Shown: positions 32,779 through 42,330, counted from the stretch's first letter. The stretch: DNA of 64,000 bases from Microcaldota archaeon (GCA_021811435.1 JAJZOR010000002.1:1-64000); one strand, 5' to 3'. Notes: generated by a model from the sequence alone, not told the origin. Numbers and translations: made by a program.

Positions 32779-34368
32779 TTATGCAGTGCGCCTCATGAAA
32801 AACGATGCATAATCCAGGATCAAGTCAAGCGGCAGGCCTATCCTGCCCAGTCGGGCCGACACTTTCCTGACGAAATCTATGTTGCGTCCAGTCACGCCGT
32901 GGAGCAGCACCACGATCGGAGGATAGAGCACCATGGTTACCGCTACGTTTATAAGGAGCACGATCCTGCCGTGGCCCTGCAGCAGCGCGGCGATTGCGAA
33001 CATGATAAGCGCGGTTATCAGCGCGGACGCGGCGACGCTGGCTAGCGGCTTGAATCTCACGCTTATGGAGAATCTTCGTTCCAGCGCGAGCGTGTATATT
33101 ATATCGAGCAGGAGGGGGGCTGCCACGAAAAGCGCTATCAGCACCCCGTCGGCCCCCATGAGCGGCGTCAGGGTCACCAGCATCGCCAGCTCGATCAATA
33201 CTACGAGCAGCTGGTACTGCATGAACCTTTTGGCGCCGCCGAAGCCTATGAGCAGGGTGCCTGCATAGGTGCCCACTATGCCGAGCATGGTGCCTGCCGA
33301 TATGATTACCAGATAGAAAGGTGCGCTGGTGTACTGGCTTGACGAGACGAGGAATATCAACTGGGTGGCATTCGAGACCACGTAAGCCAGGATGGGGGAG
33401 AGCAGCAGCAGGGAGTAGTATACGCTGCTGTTGTATATCTGGTGCATGTGGGACGCGAGCTTCCTCCTGCTGAGCGCGGAAGTGAAAGCCGGCAGCAGTA
33501 TGAATGTGCTTGATGTCAGCATCAGGTAGAATATGCCGCCGAACTTGAAAGCCGCGCCGTAGTTGCCCACCACTGCCGGGCTCGCGAATGCGCCCAATAC
33601 CACTATGGCGAAGTTGGTGACGCCGACGCTGCTGAGGTTTGACACCAGTATTGGTATGGAGAAGCCGGTAAGCTCCCTGACGTGCGCGGCAGAAGGCCAC
33701 GAAAACCTGTACGCTATGCTCTTTACCAGAAGGGCGAAGCCCAGGATATCGGCCCCTATCAGGCCGACGCAGTATCCGAGCATGGCACCCACGACGCCGT
33801 ATCCTAGGTATACGAGCAGGCCGACAGCGACGAGCTGGAAAACCGCGTATGCCACGTTTAGCAGGCCCGAATACGCAATCCTGTTTATGCCTACCAGCGC
33901 TGCCAGCGTGGAGTTGAAGAACACGCTTGCGAATATCAGAACCGAGGCGAGCTCCAGCGGTACGGTCAGCGCAGGGTTCGCGTATACCGAAGAGGCTATG
34001 TAGCCGCTCAGCAGGAAGCCGGCCGCAGAAAGCACCAGCGCTATCCCGCAGGATACGGCGTAAACGCTGCTTATGTACTTGTTGTGCATCTCCAGGTTTC
34101 TCACCTGCGGCAGTATCTTCCTCAGCGTGGTGCCCAGGCCGAAATTGCCTGCCATGCCTAGCACCGTTGAAAACGCTATGCATATAGAAAGCAGGCCGAA
34201 GCCTATCGGCCCTAGAATCCTGGTCGCTATAACCAGTATAAGCAGGCTTATTGCCGAGCTCGTGACCTCGGCGGTCACGTATATGGCGCCGCTGCGCGCT
34301 GCGCTTATGCCGAACTCCGTAAGGCTTTTGCTTTTTGCACCGCCTGAAGGGGCGCGTCTCGCTTGCAT
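32779..34368 (-). CDS. polysaccharide flippase, Wzx/MATE-like
   Basis: This 529-residue integral membrane protein has about 12-14 hydrophobic helices spread evenly. The N-terminal segment AARSGAIYVTAEVTSSAISLLILVIATRILGP (given in part) followed by GFGLLSICIAFSTVLGM is characteristic of polysaccharide-biosynthesis (RfbX/Wzx) exporters. These flip lipid-linked oligosaccharides across the membrane. It could serve N-glycosylation of the Asn-rich surface proteins in this window. No glycosyltransferase is adjacent. Confidence 0.85.
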   Translation of the reverse strand: MQARRAPSGGAKSKSLTEFGISAARSGAIYVTAEVTSSAISLLILVIATRILGPIGFGLLSICIAFSTVLGMAGNFGLGTTLRKILPQVRNLEMHNKYISSVYAVSCGIALVLSAAGFLLSGYIASSVYANPALTVPLELASVLIFASVFFNSTLAALVGINRIAYSGLLNVAYAVFQLVAVGLLVYLGYGVVGAMLGYCVGLIGADILGFALLVKSIAYRFSWPSAAHVRELTGFSIPILVSNLSSVGVTNFAIVVLGAFASPAVVGNYGAAFKFGGIFYLMLTSSTFILLPAFTSALSRRKLASHMHQIYNSSVYYSLLLLSPILAYVVSNATQLIFLVSSSQYTSAPFYLVIISAGTMLGIVGTYAGTLLIGFGGAKRFMQYQLLVVLIELAMLVTLTPLMGADGVLIALFVAAPLLLDIIYTLALERRFSISVRFKPLASVAASALITALIMFAIAALLQGHGRIVLLINVAVTMVLYPPIVVLLHGVTGRNIDFVRKVSARLGRIGLPLDLILDYASFFMRRTA

Positions 34369-34433
34369 GGTCGCACTTCGTCTCCGATTATTGTGATCGG
34401 CCGGAAACTAAAAAGGATAGCAAATCAATGCTT

Positions 34434-34730
34434 TTATGCGTTTTGCAGATCCTTGGGCTTGGGCGGCTCAGGGTACTCGTTCCACAGCTGCGTGCCGTGG
34501 AGCTCCGAATCATATGCGTATATCGCCCCTGGCTTCTCCCCCTGTATCATGTGATGGCTCTCGTCGCAGATGGGCTTCCTCTTGGAGAGGCCGCAGCCGC
34601 ACAGCTTAACCTGCATGTCCAGTATCCTCTCGTCCGAAGTCAGCCTTTCCAGCTCCGGCGCAAGATCCCTCAGCTTCACCTTGTACGAATGCATCTTTTC
34701 GTGCAGTATGATTCTCGTATGCACCACCAT
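34434..34730 (-). CDS. CDGSH-like iron-sulfur protein
   Basis: This 98-residue protein carries one CDGSH-type cluster motif, KLCGCGLSKRKPICDESHH, with three Cys and one His that ligate a [2Fe-2S] cluster. The usual Gly of CDGSH is Glu here. An N-terminal helix with Met/His/Lys precedes it. The function could be redox or iron sensing. An internal Met at about residue 13 (34694) is a possible start. Confidence 0.75.
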   Translation of the reverse strand: MVVHTRIILHEKMHSYKVKLRDLAPELERLTSDERILDMQVKLCGCGLSKRKPICDESHHMIQGEKPGAIYAYDSELHGTQLWNEYPEPPKPKDLQNA

Positions 34731-34825
34731 TGGATTTTCGAGCCCGGGCTATTTAAACTTTGAGCCGGTGGCATGGATTGTTAAAGGCTTTTATAGTTAT
34801 CCATCCAACACCATAACATGATATT

Positions 34826-35584
34826 ATGGCAACAGCAGCGGCTGGAGGCGCAGCGGCATCTCTTGGGTTATCGACACCGGTACTGATCGGGGCGATAGTG
34901 GTGGTTATAGTGTTAGTTGCTGGAGCGGCTCTGATGCTCTCGCACGGCCCATCGGGCGGCGGTGCAACGACGAGCGTGAGCGGATCCGGCAGCACGGGCA
35001 TAGGTTCCGGCGCGGGAGGCTCAGGGGCTGCGGGCTCTGGGAGCAGTTCAGGCACCGGAAACAGCGGTGGAGCGAGTGGAAGCGGCTCTGCCACATCCGG
35101 CAACCCTGGCCAGGTATACCTTAGCCAGAACCAGTACGCAGCGCTTTTAGGCACAGGGGGCGCTTACAACAGCAGTGGGGAGCAGAACGCATCTGCACTG
35201 GGCGCATACATGAATTATATAGGTAAGTCGAACAGCAGCGCAGCATTCCTGAACAATGTCACCGCGGCATGGGAGGTCGGCTATACGATGAATTCGTCGA
35301 GCAGCAAGGCCATAAGCCTGGAATTGGTGTTCCAAGCCTCTAACGCCAAGGCGATCTACACGCAGCTTATGAACAGTTCGCGCAGCGGTTCTTATAACGT
35401 AACCAACGCTACTCTGAACGGAATGACATACGACTATGTCGGCTTTCCGGGCACTGCCTATTTCGCCGGGGGGTCTACTGCCCTGATAGGTTACAAAGAT
35501 AACTACGTGGCGTTCTTCTACAGCCTAGGAGGGTACGCCTCGCAGTCAGCGCTTGCATCTGACATATCTGGGGACCTGCCGTAG
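34826..35584 (+). CDS. membrane-anchored surface protein with Gly/Ser linker
   Basis: This 252-residue protein has an N-terminal membrane anchor (about 17-39, VLIGAIVVVIVLVAGAALML), a Gly/Ser-rich linker (about 43-92) and a folded outer domain with several N-x-S/T sequons. I do not recognise the outer domain. The architecture matches the DUF4382-like and beta-helix surface proteins in this window. A TTTATAG box lies about 30 bases upstream. Confidence 0.7.
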   Translation: MATAAAGGAAASLGLSTPVLIGAIVVVIVLVAGAALMLSHGPSGGGATTSVSGSGSTGIGSGAGGSGAAGSGSSSGTGNSGGASGSGSATSGNPGQVYLSQNQYAALLGTGGAYNSSGEQNASALGAYMNYIGKSNSSAAFLNNVTAAWEVGYTMNSSSSKAISLELVFQASNAKAIYTQLMNSSRSGSYNVTNATLNGMTYDYVGFPGTAYFAGGSTALIGYKDNYVAFFYSLGGYASQSALASDISGDLP

Positions 35585-35596
35585 AGGTAGGCCCTT

Positions 35597-35610
35597 TCCT
35601 TTTTTTTCCC
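35597..35610 (+). terminator. T-rich terminator after the surface protein gene
   Basis: The sequence after the stop has a TTTTTTTT run flanked by cytosines. Archaeal termination uses such T-tracts. Confidence 0.5.
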
Positions 35611-35793
35611 CTTCATTCTCAGTCCTTAGCCTGAGGCAGGGATAGCTCTTGTATTTGCCCATGTGATTTCAGGCAAGCAATCATGCGCATATTAGCGGTT
35701 TTCAAAATATCGTAAATCGCGATCATCTTAGGTAATATTTAATAATCTAATCCTAGTAATCCTATAGCCTAAGAAGCTCCATTTGGTTGCTTC

Positions 35794-35802
35794 TTTATTT
35801 TA
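35794..35802 (+). promoter_or_regulatory. TATA box for eL40 (leaderless)
   Basis: TTTATTTTA is centred about 27 bases before the GTG start at 35825. This supports a leaderless mRNA with a GTG start. Confidence 0.55.
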
Positions 35803-35824
35803 CGATTTACTGTGCGGTGTGTTT

Positions 35825-35977
35825 GTGGGGAAGTTTCCAATAGCAGATGCTGCATTATCCCAAGTGTGGATATGCAAGAGATGCAAGGCCAGGAACCATG
35901 CGGGCGTTGAGATGTGCAGGAAGTGCCATTCTAGATACCTCAGGCCGAAGAGGAAGGACATCAAGACCAAGAAGTAG
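35825..35977 (+). CDS. rpl40e: ribosomal protein eL40
   Basis: This 50-residue zinc-binding ribosomal protein has VGKFPIADAALSQVWICKRC at the start, then a C4 zinc finger (CKRC and CRKC, 9 residues between) and a basic tail. I chose the GTG at 35825. An ATG at 35783 would add 14 unlike residues, while the archaeal family is about 50 residues long. The TATA spacing agrees. Confidence 0.9.
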   Translation: MGKFPIADAALSQVWICKRCKARNHAGVEMCRKCHSRYLRPKRKDIKTKK

Positions 35978-36009
35978 CGTCTTGTTATGACATTAAAAAA
36001 GTTGGTTAA

Positions 36010-36231
36010 ATGGTAGAGCTGACACCAATAGAACAGATGATTGTGAAGTCGATGCAGGAACTCGGTGCGACAAAGGACACTACGATAAAGACTGCGGACG
36101 ACATAGCGAAGAAGTGCAACAGGCCGAAAGGGTTGATCACGAACGCGCTGGTCCTCATGTCGCAGAAGGGCGTCATAAAGAGGGTCGCAAGGGAAAAGGC
36201 CGCAGGGTACTACCTCCTACAAAGCGCGTGA
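36010..36231 (+). CDS. small winged-helix DNA-binding protein
   Basis: This 73-residue protein has the pattern of a winged helix: a helix with PIEQMIVKSMQELGATKD, a recognition helix region KKCNRPKGLITNALVLMSQK and a wing with VIKRVAREKAAGYYLL. It is probably a transcription regulator. Its stop overlaps the GTG start of the next gene (GTGA), suggesting coupled translation. Confidence 0.72.
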   Translation: MVELTPIEQMIVKSMQELGATKDTTIKTADDIAKKCNRPKGLITNALVLMSQKGVIKRVAREKAAGYYLLQSA

Positions 36232-36689
36232 TTTGCCTGGACGAGCCTAACGAATACGTAGACTTTATGGCAAAGTACAAGGATTGGATAGCCATAAAGA
36301 GGATGGGCATACGCGAAGGCACGAAGCCCGAAGAGATAGTCTATCACCTGGCAGGAATCAGGAACACGCTTGACGCCAGGATGTACAAGATGCTGGGCAT
36401 AGACACTGCGCTGCTGGATGCTGCTGCCGAGAGCGTGTCAAATGGTTTAAGGAAGGGTTATGGGTCCCTCAGCCAAGCCATAAGCGGCCTGGGATCCGCA
36501 GAAGCCAGGGGCGCCGTAGAGAACGCCTGCGCGGCAAACAAGGCGCTGGGACGGCTGGCGGAAACCTACCTGCTGGGCAAGGTCATAACAAACCTTGGAT
36601 ATGACACTTCGATAAACCAACTGCAGCTGTCCAAGATATTCCCGGAACTGAAGCCACCGAAGGCGCCCGGAAGGAGGAAGAAGCAGTAA
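36228..36689 (+). CDS. helical protein, DUF2666-like
   Basis: This 153-residue protein begins with ICLDEPNEYVDFMAKYKDWI after a GTG at 36228 and continues with GIREGTKPEEIVYHLAGIRN. It recalls archaeal DUF2666 proteins; I am moderately sure of this. It is all-helical, without membrane segments, and ends in a Lys/Arg tail. Function unknown. It is coupled to the winged-helix gene and could be its partner. Confidence 0.65.
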   Translation: MICLDEPNEYVDFMAKYKDWIAIKRMGIREGTKPEEIVYHLAGIRNTLDARMYKMLGIDTALLDAAAESVSNGLRKGYGSLSQAISGLGSAEARGAVENACAANKALGRLAETYLLGKVITNLGYDTSINQLQLSKIFPELKPPKAPGRRKKQ

Positions 36690-36707
36690 ACCGCTATTTT
36701 TTGCGGT
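36690..36707. terminator. bidirectional terminator between convergent genes
   Basis: ACCGC and GCGGT flank a T6 run. The hairpin sits between two convergent genes and could end both transcripts. Confidence 0.5.
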
Positions 36708-36720
36708 ATCATAATCCGCT

Positions 36721-37032
36721 TCACCCGAGCAGCTTCAGAAGCAACTCTACGTTATCATCAGGCGCGTACTTGAACCTCCTTTGCATGCCGCACTTCATAC
36801 ATTTGTAATATATCGTGTAGCCGTTATCCTTGTAAACGGCATGCAGAGGCTCCATCAAGCCGCGGCACGCCTCTGCCCTGTCGCCAGGCATGACGTCAAC
36901 GTGCTTGCCGAACAGGCACCGCGGACAGTGGTCCGTGTAGCCGTTCCCTATCACCACGTAGCCGCAGTGCTCGCATGTGAAGTCCTCCCGTGTTCTGCTG
37001 AACCTCCTTCCCTTGGCTCCGGAATCCTCCAT
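36721..37032 (-). CDS. RNHCP-domain zinc-ribbon protein
   Basis: This protein of about 103 residues has two CxxC knuckles (FTCEHCGYVV; HCPRC) and a third, YYKCMKCGMQ, near the end. The block DHCPRCLFGKHVDVMPGDRA is the hallmark of the RNHCP family. Function unknown; such zinc-ribbon proteins may bind nucleic acid. I chose the Met of MEDSGAKG (37032); the frame extends to 37041. Confidence 0.85.
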   Translation of the reverse strand: MEDSGAKGRRFSRTREDFTCEHCGYVVIGNGYTDHCPRCLFGKHVDVMPGDRAEACRGLMEPLHAVYKDNGYTIYYKCMKCGMQRRFKYAPDDNVELLLKLLG

Positions 37033-37178
37033 ATTGCACAAACCCTATCGCAATGTGCGCGGGATTCGAAACCGGCAGAGTTTGCCGCAGTTTCGGATTC
37101 GGGCAACGCACGCCTGCATCATAAATAAATACGTTATTATAGATAAGTATCTAACTATTTCCCAGCCGGGTAAATTCT

Positions 37179-40178
37179 ATGAGCGCGGAAGAGGATCAGG
37201 GGGTTACAGGCGCAGCAGGAATGCCGGACAACGGACCGGCTGTCCAGAATCCAGAAACGCCACCGGCACAGACCACAATCGGGCTAAGCCCAGAACAGAT
37301 GGCCAAGATACCGCAGCGCAGGCCGGAGGAACAGAAAAAGGGGCAGCAGCAAGGAGGCCGCAAGGGCGCTGCAGGGGCGCTGGGTAGCATAATAATTTTC
37401 CTGGTAATAGCTATAGTAGTGGCGTACTTGATAGCGCCTATAATCACAAAGACGACTACCATTAGCACGACATCCACTTCTACTATACCTATGGTCACCA
37501 CGCTGGGCTGCAACACGGTAAGCGCCCCTGGTCCGTATCACATCGTGAACAATGTGAAGTACTCGAACGAAACCGGCACCTGCCTGCTGGTCAACGCAAG
37601 CAACGTAAAGGTAACGTGCGAATCCAACGTACAGATAGTGGGATCCGGCCCATTCGGCAACCAGCCGCCGTTCAGCTACGGCATAGAAGTGCGCGGGGCG
37701 AATAACGTATCCATTATAGGCTGCGGCATAAACAATTTCTCGTACGGGATAATGGCCGTAGGCGCTACGAACCTTACGGTGCAGGGGGACAATGTCTCTA
37801 ACAACTATGTATCGGACATTTACCTGAACGCGTCTACCGGAAGCAGGATAACGCATAACTACATCTCCAGGGCAGAGAGCAGGGAGGGAGCCATATACAT
37901 AGCAAGCGGCTCTTCGGACACTAACGTGACCAACAACACAATACAGTTCAATACCTTCCTTGGCATAATAGTCAACTCGACGCACAATGCATTCCTCAAT
38001 AACAGGATAAACGGCACGCCCGTCTCATTTTACTGCGGCCTCAGCAGCAGCTTCCCGACGAGCAGCAGCGCGGAAGGCAACGTATGCTACAATGACACCG
38101 GATGCGGATTCCTTGCATGCATGGGCAACAACCTGCCGGCAAACATCTCCCAGATAACGCTCGGCAGCTCCATAAGCGGCTGTGGCTCGATAAACGCGCC
38201 CGGCACCTACTCCCTCGACAGCAACATAGACATGGCGCATTTCGTGAACGTAGGCAGCCTGACCGGAGCCAGAACCGCCATTCCATGCATAAGGATAAAT
38301 GCAAACAACGTCAAGCTGGACTGCAGGGACTTCACCATCTCACATGCGACCGTAGGGGTGCAATTCGAGCACGGCACAGGCCTGACGCTGAGCGGATGCA
38401 ACTTCACTAACTCCACAATTGGATTGTACTTCACTAATGCGGGTGCCGCGCACGTCCAGAACGTGACGTTTAGCGGGAACACAAAGGCTTTCCTGTTATC
38501 AAATTCAAGCACGACTTTCGTATCGGGCATTAAAGCGCGCAACAACACCTTCGGAATGTACATAGCGAACTCGCAGGACATCGAAGTCGACAACTTCAAT
38601 GTCTCACACAATGCATACGGATTCTATTTGAACAACTCGATGGGGGATGTGTTCAACATAGGCACCGCATTCAACAATTCGCAAATAGACTTCTATTCGT
38701 CTCCCAATTACGTGGGTGCGAGCTATGGGACCATGGAGTCCACTACATGCGGCATAACGAACGCGCAGTGGGCCACCTGCAACGTGCATGAGAACGCCAC
38801 ACTAGGGAATTCGCGGATAACTTACTGCCAGAGCATAAACAAGCAGGGCACGTACGTGGTGCCAAGCAGGCTACTTGGCTCGGCGGACTGCATAAGCATA
38901 GATTCCAGCAATGTGAAACTCAACTGCGGCAGGAATATAATAGAGCCGATAAACCCCACCATGGGCTATGCTATCTCAGTGGAGAATGATACGAATGTCA
39001 CGGTGCAGAACTGCAACATATACGGCTATGGCGCGGCGCTGAAGGTGTTCAACGTCAGCGAACTCAACCTCACAGGGCTGAGAATCATAAATGAGAAAAA
39101 TGGCATAGAACTTACGAAGGTGACCAGAAGCAGCATATCAAACAATACGGTAAACGTCTCGTCCAGCGCAGGCATATCCCTGAGCGACGTGAACTACTCG
39201 ACCGTGATGGACAATAGCGTATTTTATTCCAGCATCGCCGGCGCTTCCGGGATTGTGCTTAACAACTCTATGTATAACATAGTCATGAACAATACAGGGC
39301 ACAGCGATTATCTTGGCATCAACATCACAGGGGCATCGACTAACAACACCGTATTGTACAATTCGTTCGAAAACAGCGGATCGTCGGACTACGCGTGCGC
39401 GCCAAAAGACTCGGGCCTGTTCGCCGAAAAGGGGAGGATAGACTATGGCTTTACCAAGGGAAGCTGCAGCTGGATGGCCGTGGTTCCCAAATCCTCATCA
39501 GAGCTAAGCTGCAGCGCCGGCCTGACATCGGACTCATACATACTCACCAACGACTGGCTGTACGGCTACAACAGCACATGCTACAGCATATACGCCAACG
39601 GCTCCACCATAAACTGCAATGGCCACATGGTGATAGCGACGAACGGCGGCACGTTCGCATCGTTCAGCAACAATGTAGGCTCAAGGATAGAGAACTGCTA
39701 CCTAATCGGTTTCATAACGCCCATAATAGTGCGCAATTCGAGCCTTACCATAATAAACAACACTATCATATTGAATTCCACGAGCATCTTCCACAGGGGC
39801 GCGTTCGCTATAAACATGACAGGGGCGCATAACAGCTACGTCAGATACAACAACATCTCCTCTGTTTCCAACGGCATAGAGCTTGGCGGCTCTACGGCTA
39901 CGCTGGTGCAGTACAACAACGTGGACGCCGCGGGCACGGCGTACGAAATCTACAATTCGATAGGCGTATCCGCTGACTACAACACGGCCTCTGCCAGCAG
40001 CCCGGTAGGCATGGACCTTGCCAACGCGACATCCGGCACTTTCCAAGGCAATGACTTCGGCAAGCTCTTATGCTCCAACGCGTCTACAGGCGCGGATTCC
40101 AATGTCGATCAGGGAGGCAATAAATGCTCGACCAACAGCGGATGCGCATGGATAAGCGCGTCCTCGGCTTCCTGCTGA
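37179..40178 (+). CDS. giant beta-helix surface protein with N-terminal anchor
   Basis: This 999-residue protein has a polar Gln-rich cytoplasmic tail (1-66), one membrane segment (about 68-90, LGSIIIFLVIAIVVAYLIAP), a Thr/Ser-rich spacer and then about 900 residues of right-handed parallel beta-helix repeats. The repeats are rich in Asn (for example NNVSIIGCGINNFSYGI and SSNVKLNCGRNIIEP), as in NosD/pectate-lyase-like proteins. Four large units begin with a Cys-containing CxxI/Y and SYIL-type segment, so it arose by domain duplication. Disulfides between Cys pairs are likely. It carries many N-glycosylation sequons. Function may be adhesion or host-cell contact. Confidence 0.85.
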   Translation: MSAEEDQGVTGAAGMPDNGPAVQNPETPPAQTTIGLSPEQMAKIPQRRPEEQKKGQQQGGRKGAAGALGSIIIFLVIAIVVAYLIAPIITKTTTISTTSTSTIPMVTTLGCNTVSAPGPYHIVNNVKYSNETGTCLLVNASNVKVTCESNVQIVGSGPFGNQPPFSYGIEVRGANNVSIIGCGINNFSYGIMAVGATNLTVQGDNVSNNYVSDIYLNASTGSRITHNYISRAESREGAIYIASGSSDTNVTNNTIQFNTFLGIIVNSTHNAFLNNRINGTPVSFYCGLSSSFPTSSSAEGNVCYNDTGCGFLACMGNNLPANISQITLGSSISGCGSINAPGTYSLDSNIDMAHFVNVGSLTGARTAIPCIRINANNVKLDCRDFTISHATVGVQFEHGTGLTLSGCNFTNSTIGLYFTNAGAAHVQNVTFSGNTKAFLLSNSSTTFVSGIKARNNTFGMYIANSQDIEVDNFNVSHNAYGFYLNNSMGDVFNIGTAFNNSQIDFYSSPNYVGASYGTMESTTCGITNAQWATCNVHENATLGNSRITYCQSINKQGTYVVPSRLLGSADCISIDSSNVKLNCGRNIIEPINPTMGYAISVENDTNVTVQNCNIYGYGAALKVFNVSELNLTGLRIINEKNGIELTKVTRSSISNNTVNVSSSAGISLSDVNYSTVMDNSVFYSSIAGASGIVLNNSMYNIVMNNTGHSDYLGINITGASTNNTVLYNSFENSGSSDYACAPKDSGLFAEKGRIDYGFTKGSCSWMAVVPKSSSELSCSAGLTSDSYILTNDWLYGYNSTCYSIYANGSTINCNGHMVIATNGGTFASFSNNVGSRIENCYLIGFITPIIVRNSSLTIINNTIILNSTSIFHRGAFAINMTGAHNSYVRYNNISSVSNGIELGGSTATLVQYNNVDAAGTAYEIYNSIGVSADYNTASASSPVGMDLANATSGTFQGNDFGKLLCSNASTGADSNVDQGGNKCSTNSGCAWISASSASC

Positions 40179-40199
40179 CACGCTACTTTGGTGCTAGGC

Positions 40200-41972
40200 A
40201 TGCTTTTCAGGGAACTGGCGGAATATTACGACAGGCTTGAGGCGGTTTCGTCAAGGCTGAAAATGATAGACATAATGACCGAGCTGCTGAAGGGCGCCCA
40301 GAAGGACGAGGTAGCCAACATAATATACATGACGCAGGGCGTGCTGGCGCCGCCGTTCGAGGGGGTCGAATTCGGGGTCGCCGAGAAGATGATGGAGGAG
40401 GCCATAGCAGTGGCGACCGGCTATTCGAAGGAGGATGCGTATAGGGATTACAAGAGGCAGGGCGACATGGGGCTGACCGCGCAGTCGCTATGCGGGGCAT
40501 CCAAGCTCAAGCGCATGAACGCCAAGAAGAACATGGTCAACGAGGTCTACCGCATAATGCTCAGCGTAGCCAAGACTTCTGGCGCAGGCAGCAAGGAGGC
40601 CAAGATAAGGATGCTGGCGAACCTTCTGGCATCGGGCACGCCGCTGGAGGCCAAGTACATGGCGCGCTATCCGATGGGGCAGCTCAGGCTCGGCCTGGGC
40701 GATTCCACCATACTGGAGGCGCTGTCCAAGGCGGGCGCAGGCGATAGGGGCTTCAAGGCAGAACTCGAGCGGGCCTACAATCTCTGCAGCGACCTCGGGC
40801 TGCTGGGAGAGCGGCTATTCGATGGCGGGCCGAAGGCCATAGAGGGCTTCCGCATCACGCTTTTCAAGCCTATCAGGCCTGCGCTGGCGGAACGGCTTCC
40901 GACGGCCGAGGGAATCCTGGAGAGGATGCGCGGAAGGTGCGCAGTGGAGCAGAAGTACGACGGCTTCAGATGCCAGGTCCACAAGGACGGAGGCAAGGTG
41001 AAGCTTTATTCCAGGAGGCTGGAGGAAACGACCGGCATGTTCCCTGACATAATAAGGGCGGTGAAGGATGAGGTAAGGGCCGACAAGATAATATTCGAGG
41101 GCGAGGCTCTCGCGTTCAACGAGGCCACCAACGAATTCTTCCCGTTCCAGGAGACGATACAGAGGAAGAGGAAGCACGGCATAGAGCAGAAGGTTGAGGA
41201 GATGCCGCTGCACCTCTTCGCCTTCGACATGATGTACCTCGATGGCGAGGATTACATAAGCAAGCCGTACGAGAAGCGCAGGGAGGCGCTGGAGCACGTG
41301 CTGCGCGGCTCCAAGTTGATACTGCCTTCGACCATGATAATCACAAGCTCGCCCAAGGAGTTTGAGAAGTTCTTCACGGATTCGGTCGCAGACGGCCTGG
41401 AGGGCATCGTAGCCAAGGACCTTGCTGCGCCTTACGTTGCCGGAGCGAGGAAGTTCAGCTGGATAAAAATGAAACGCAGCTACAGGGGCGAACTCTCAGA
41501 CACGCTCGATTTGGTCATAGTCGGGTATTTCCTGGGGCGCGGCAGCAGGGCGGAATTCCAGTTCGGGGGCCTGCTTTGCGCGGTATACAACAGCACCAAG
41601 GACGTCTTCGAGACCATATCGAAGATAGGCACCGGCTTCACTGAGGCGCAGATGAAAGAATTCAGGCAGATGCTCGACAAGATCAAGGTGAAGTCCAAAC
41701 CGCCTCGGGTCGACGCAGTGATGGAACCCGACTTCTGGGTGTATCCGAAATACGTTGTCACGGTGAAGGCAGACGAGATAACGAAGTCGCCCACGCACAC
41801 CTGCGGCAAGGAGCGCGCACCGGATGGAGCCGAGGTAGGCTATGCGCTGCGATTCCCAAGGATAGTAGGCGAGGGCACCGTACGCAGCGACAAGAGCGCT
41901 GAGGAAGCCACCACCACGAATGAAGTAATAGAGCTTTTCAAGCAGCAGAAGAAGGTAGGTGTCGAGGACTGA
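40200..41972 (+). CDS. lig: ATP-dependent DNA ligase
   Basis: This 590-residue enzyme seals nicks with ATP. The catalytic lysine is in EQKYDGFRCQVH (Lys252). Further ligase motifs are FEGEALAFN, EGIVAKDL and SWIKMKRSY, with an N-terminal DNA-binding domain (1-220) and a C-terminal OB domain. The size matches archaeal Lig1. I chose ATG 40200; a TTG at 40188 would add 4 residues. It follows the surface protein by 21 bases. Confidence 0.95.
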   Translation: MLFRELAEYYDRLEAVSSRLKMIDIMTELLKGAQKDEVANIIYMTQGVLAPPFEGVEFGVAEKMMEEAIAVATGYSKEDAYRDYKRQGDMGLTAQSLCGASKLKRMNAKKNMVNEVYRIMLSVAKTSGAGSKEAKIRMLANLLASGTPLEAKYMARYPMGQLRLGLGDSTILEALSKAGAGDRGFKAELERAYNLCSDLGLLGERLFDGGPKAIEGFRITLFKPIRPALAERLPTAEGILERMRGRCAVEQKYDGFRCQVHKDGGKVKLYSRRLEETTGMFPDIIRAVKDEVRADKIIFEGEALAFNEATNEFFPFQETIQRKRKHGIEQKVEEMPLHLFAFDMMYLDGEDYISKPYEKRREALEHVLRGSKLILPSTMIITSSPKEFEKFFTDSVADGLEGIVAKDLAAPYVAGARKFSWIKMKRSYRGELSDTLDLVIVGYFLGRGSRAEFQFGGLLCAVYNSTKDVFETISKIGTGFTEAQMKEFRQMLDKIKVKSKPPRVDAVMEPDFWVYPKYVVTVKADEITKSPTHTCGKERAPDGAEVGYALRFPRIVGEGTVRSDKSAEEATTTNEVIELFKQQKKVGVED

Positions 41973-41977
41973 ATGTT

Positions 41978-42307
41978 CTATCCGATGCCCCTGACGTTCT
42001 CTAGTATCCTGGAGAACTTTTGCACGCCCTTTATTATGTCCTTAACTTTAGGGTTTAACCTGTATCCCAGGCCGTAGCCCTTGTCTGTCCTTATATGAGT
42101 CGGCTGTATGATATTGAGGCCGAGCGAAAGCTCCCTAAGGGTTATGATAAGCGTCTTCCTGGTGAACTTCTTCTCCAGTATGGCGTATAGCTCCCTTGTG
42201 GTCCTTGGGGATTTCTGCATCAGAAGCTCCATCACGGCGTAGTTGGGCCTGCTCAACGCCTTCCTTAGAGCCCAAATCTCGTCTCTGGGCTTCTCCTTCT
42301 TTGTCAT
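41978..42307 (-). CDS. winged-helix transcription regulator
   Basis: This 109-residue protein has a helix-turn-helix of the ArsR/PadR kind: SRPNYAVMELLMQKSPRTTR, then ELYAILEKKFTRKTLIITLREL and a wing ending THIRTDKGYGLGYRL. A TATA box on the minus strand at 42331-42339 lies about 27 bases before the ATG at 42307, so its mRNA is leaderless. Convergent with DNA ligase. Target unknown. Confidence 0.78.
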   Translation of the reverse strand: MTKKEKPRDEIWALRKALSRPNYAVMELLMQKSPRTTRELYAILEKKFTRKTLIITLRELSLGLNIIQPTHIRTDKGYGLGYRLNPKVKDIIKGVQKFSRILENVRGIG

Positions 42308-42330
42308 GTTTGTTATTATGCAGATAAAGG

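Noticed and set aside
32825-34183. Long minus-strand frame of 452 codons inside the flippase gene
   Set aside because: It is a shifted frame of the flippase; its Arg/His/Gly-rich product is typical of an off-frame translation of GC-rich coding DNA.
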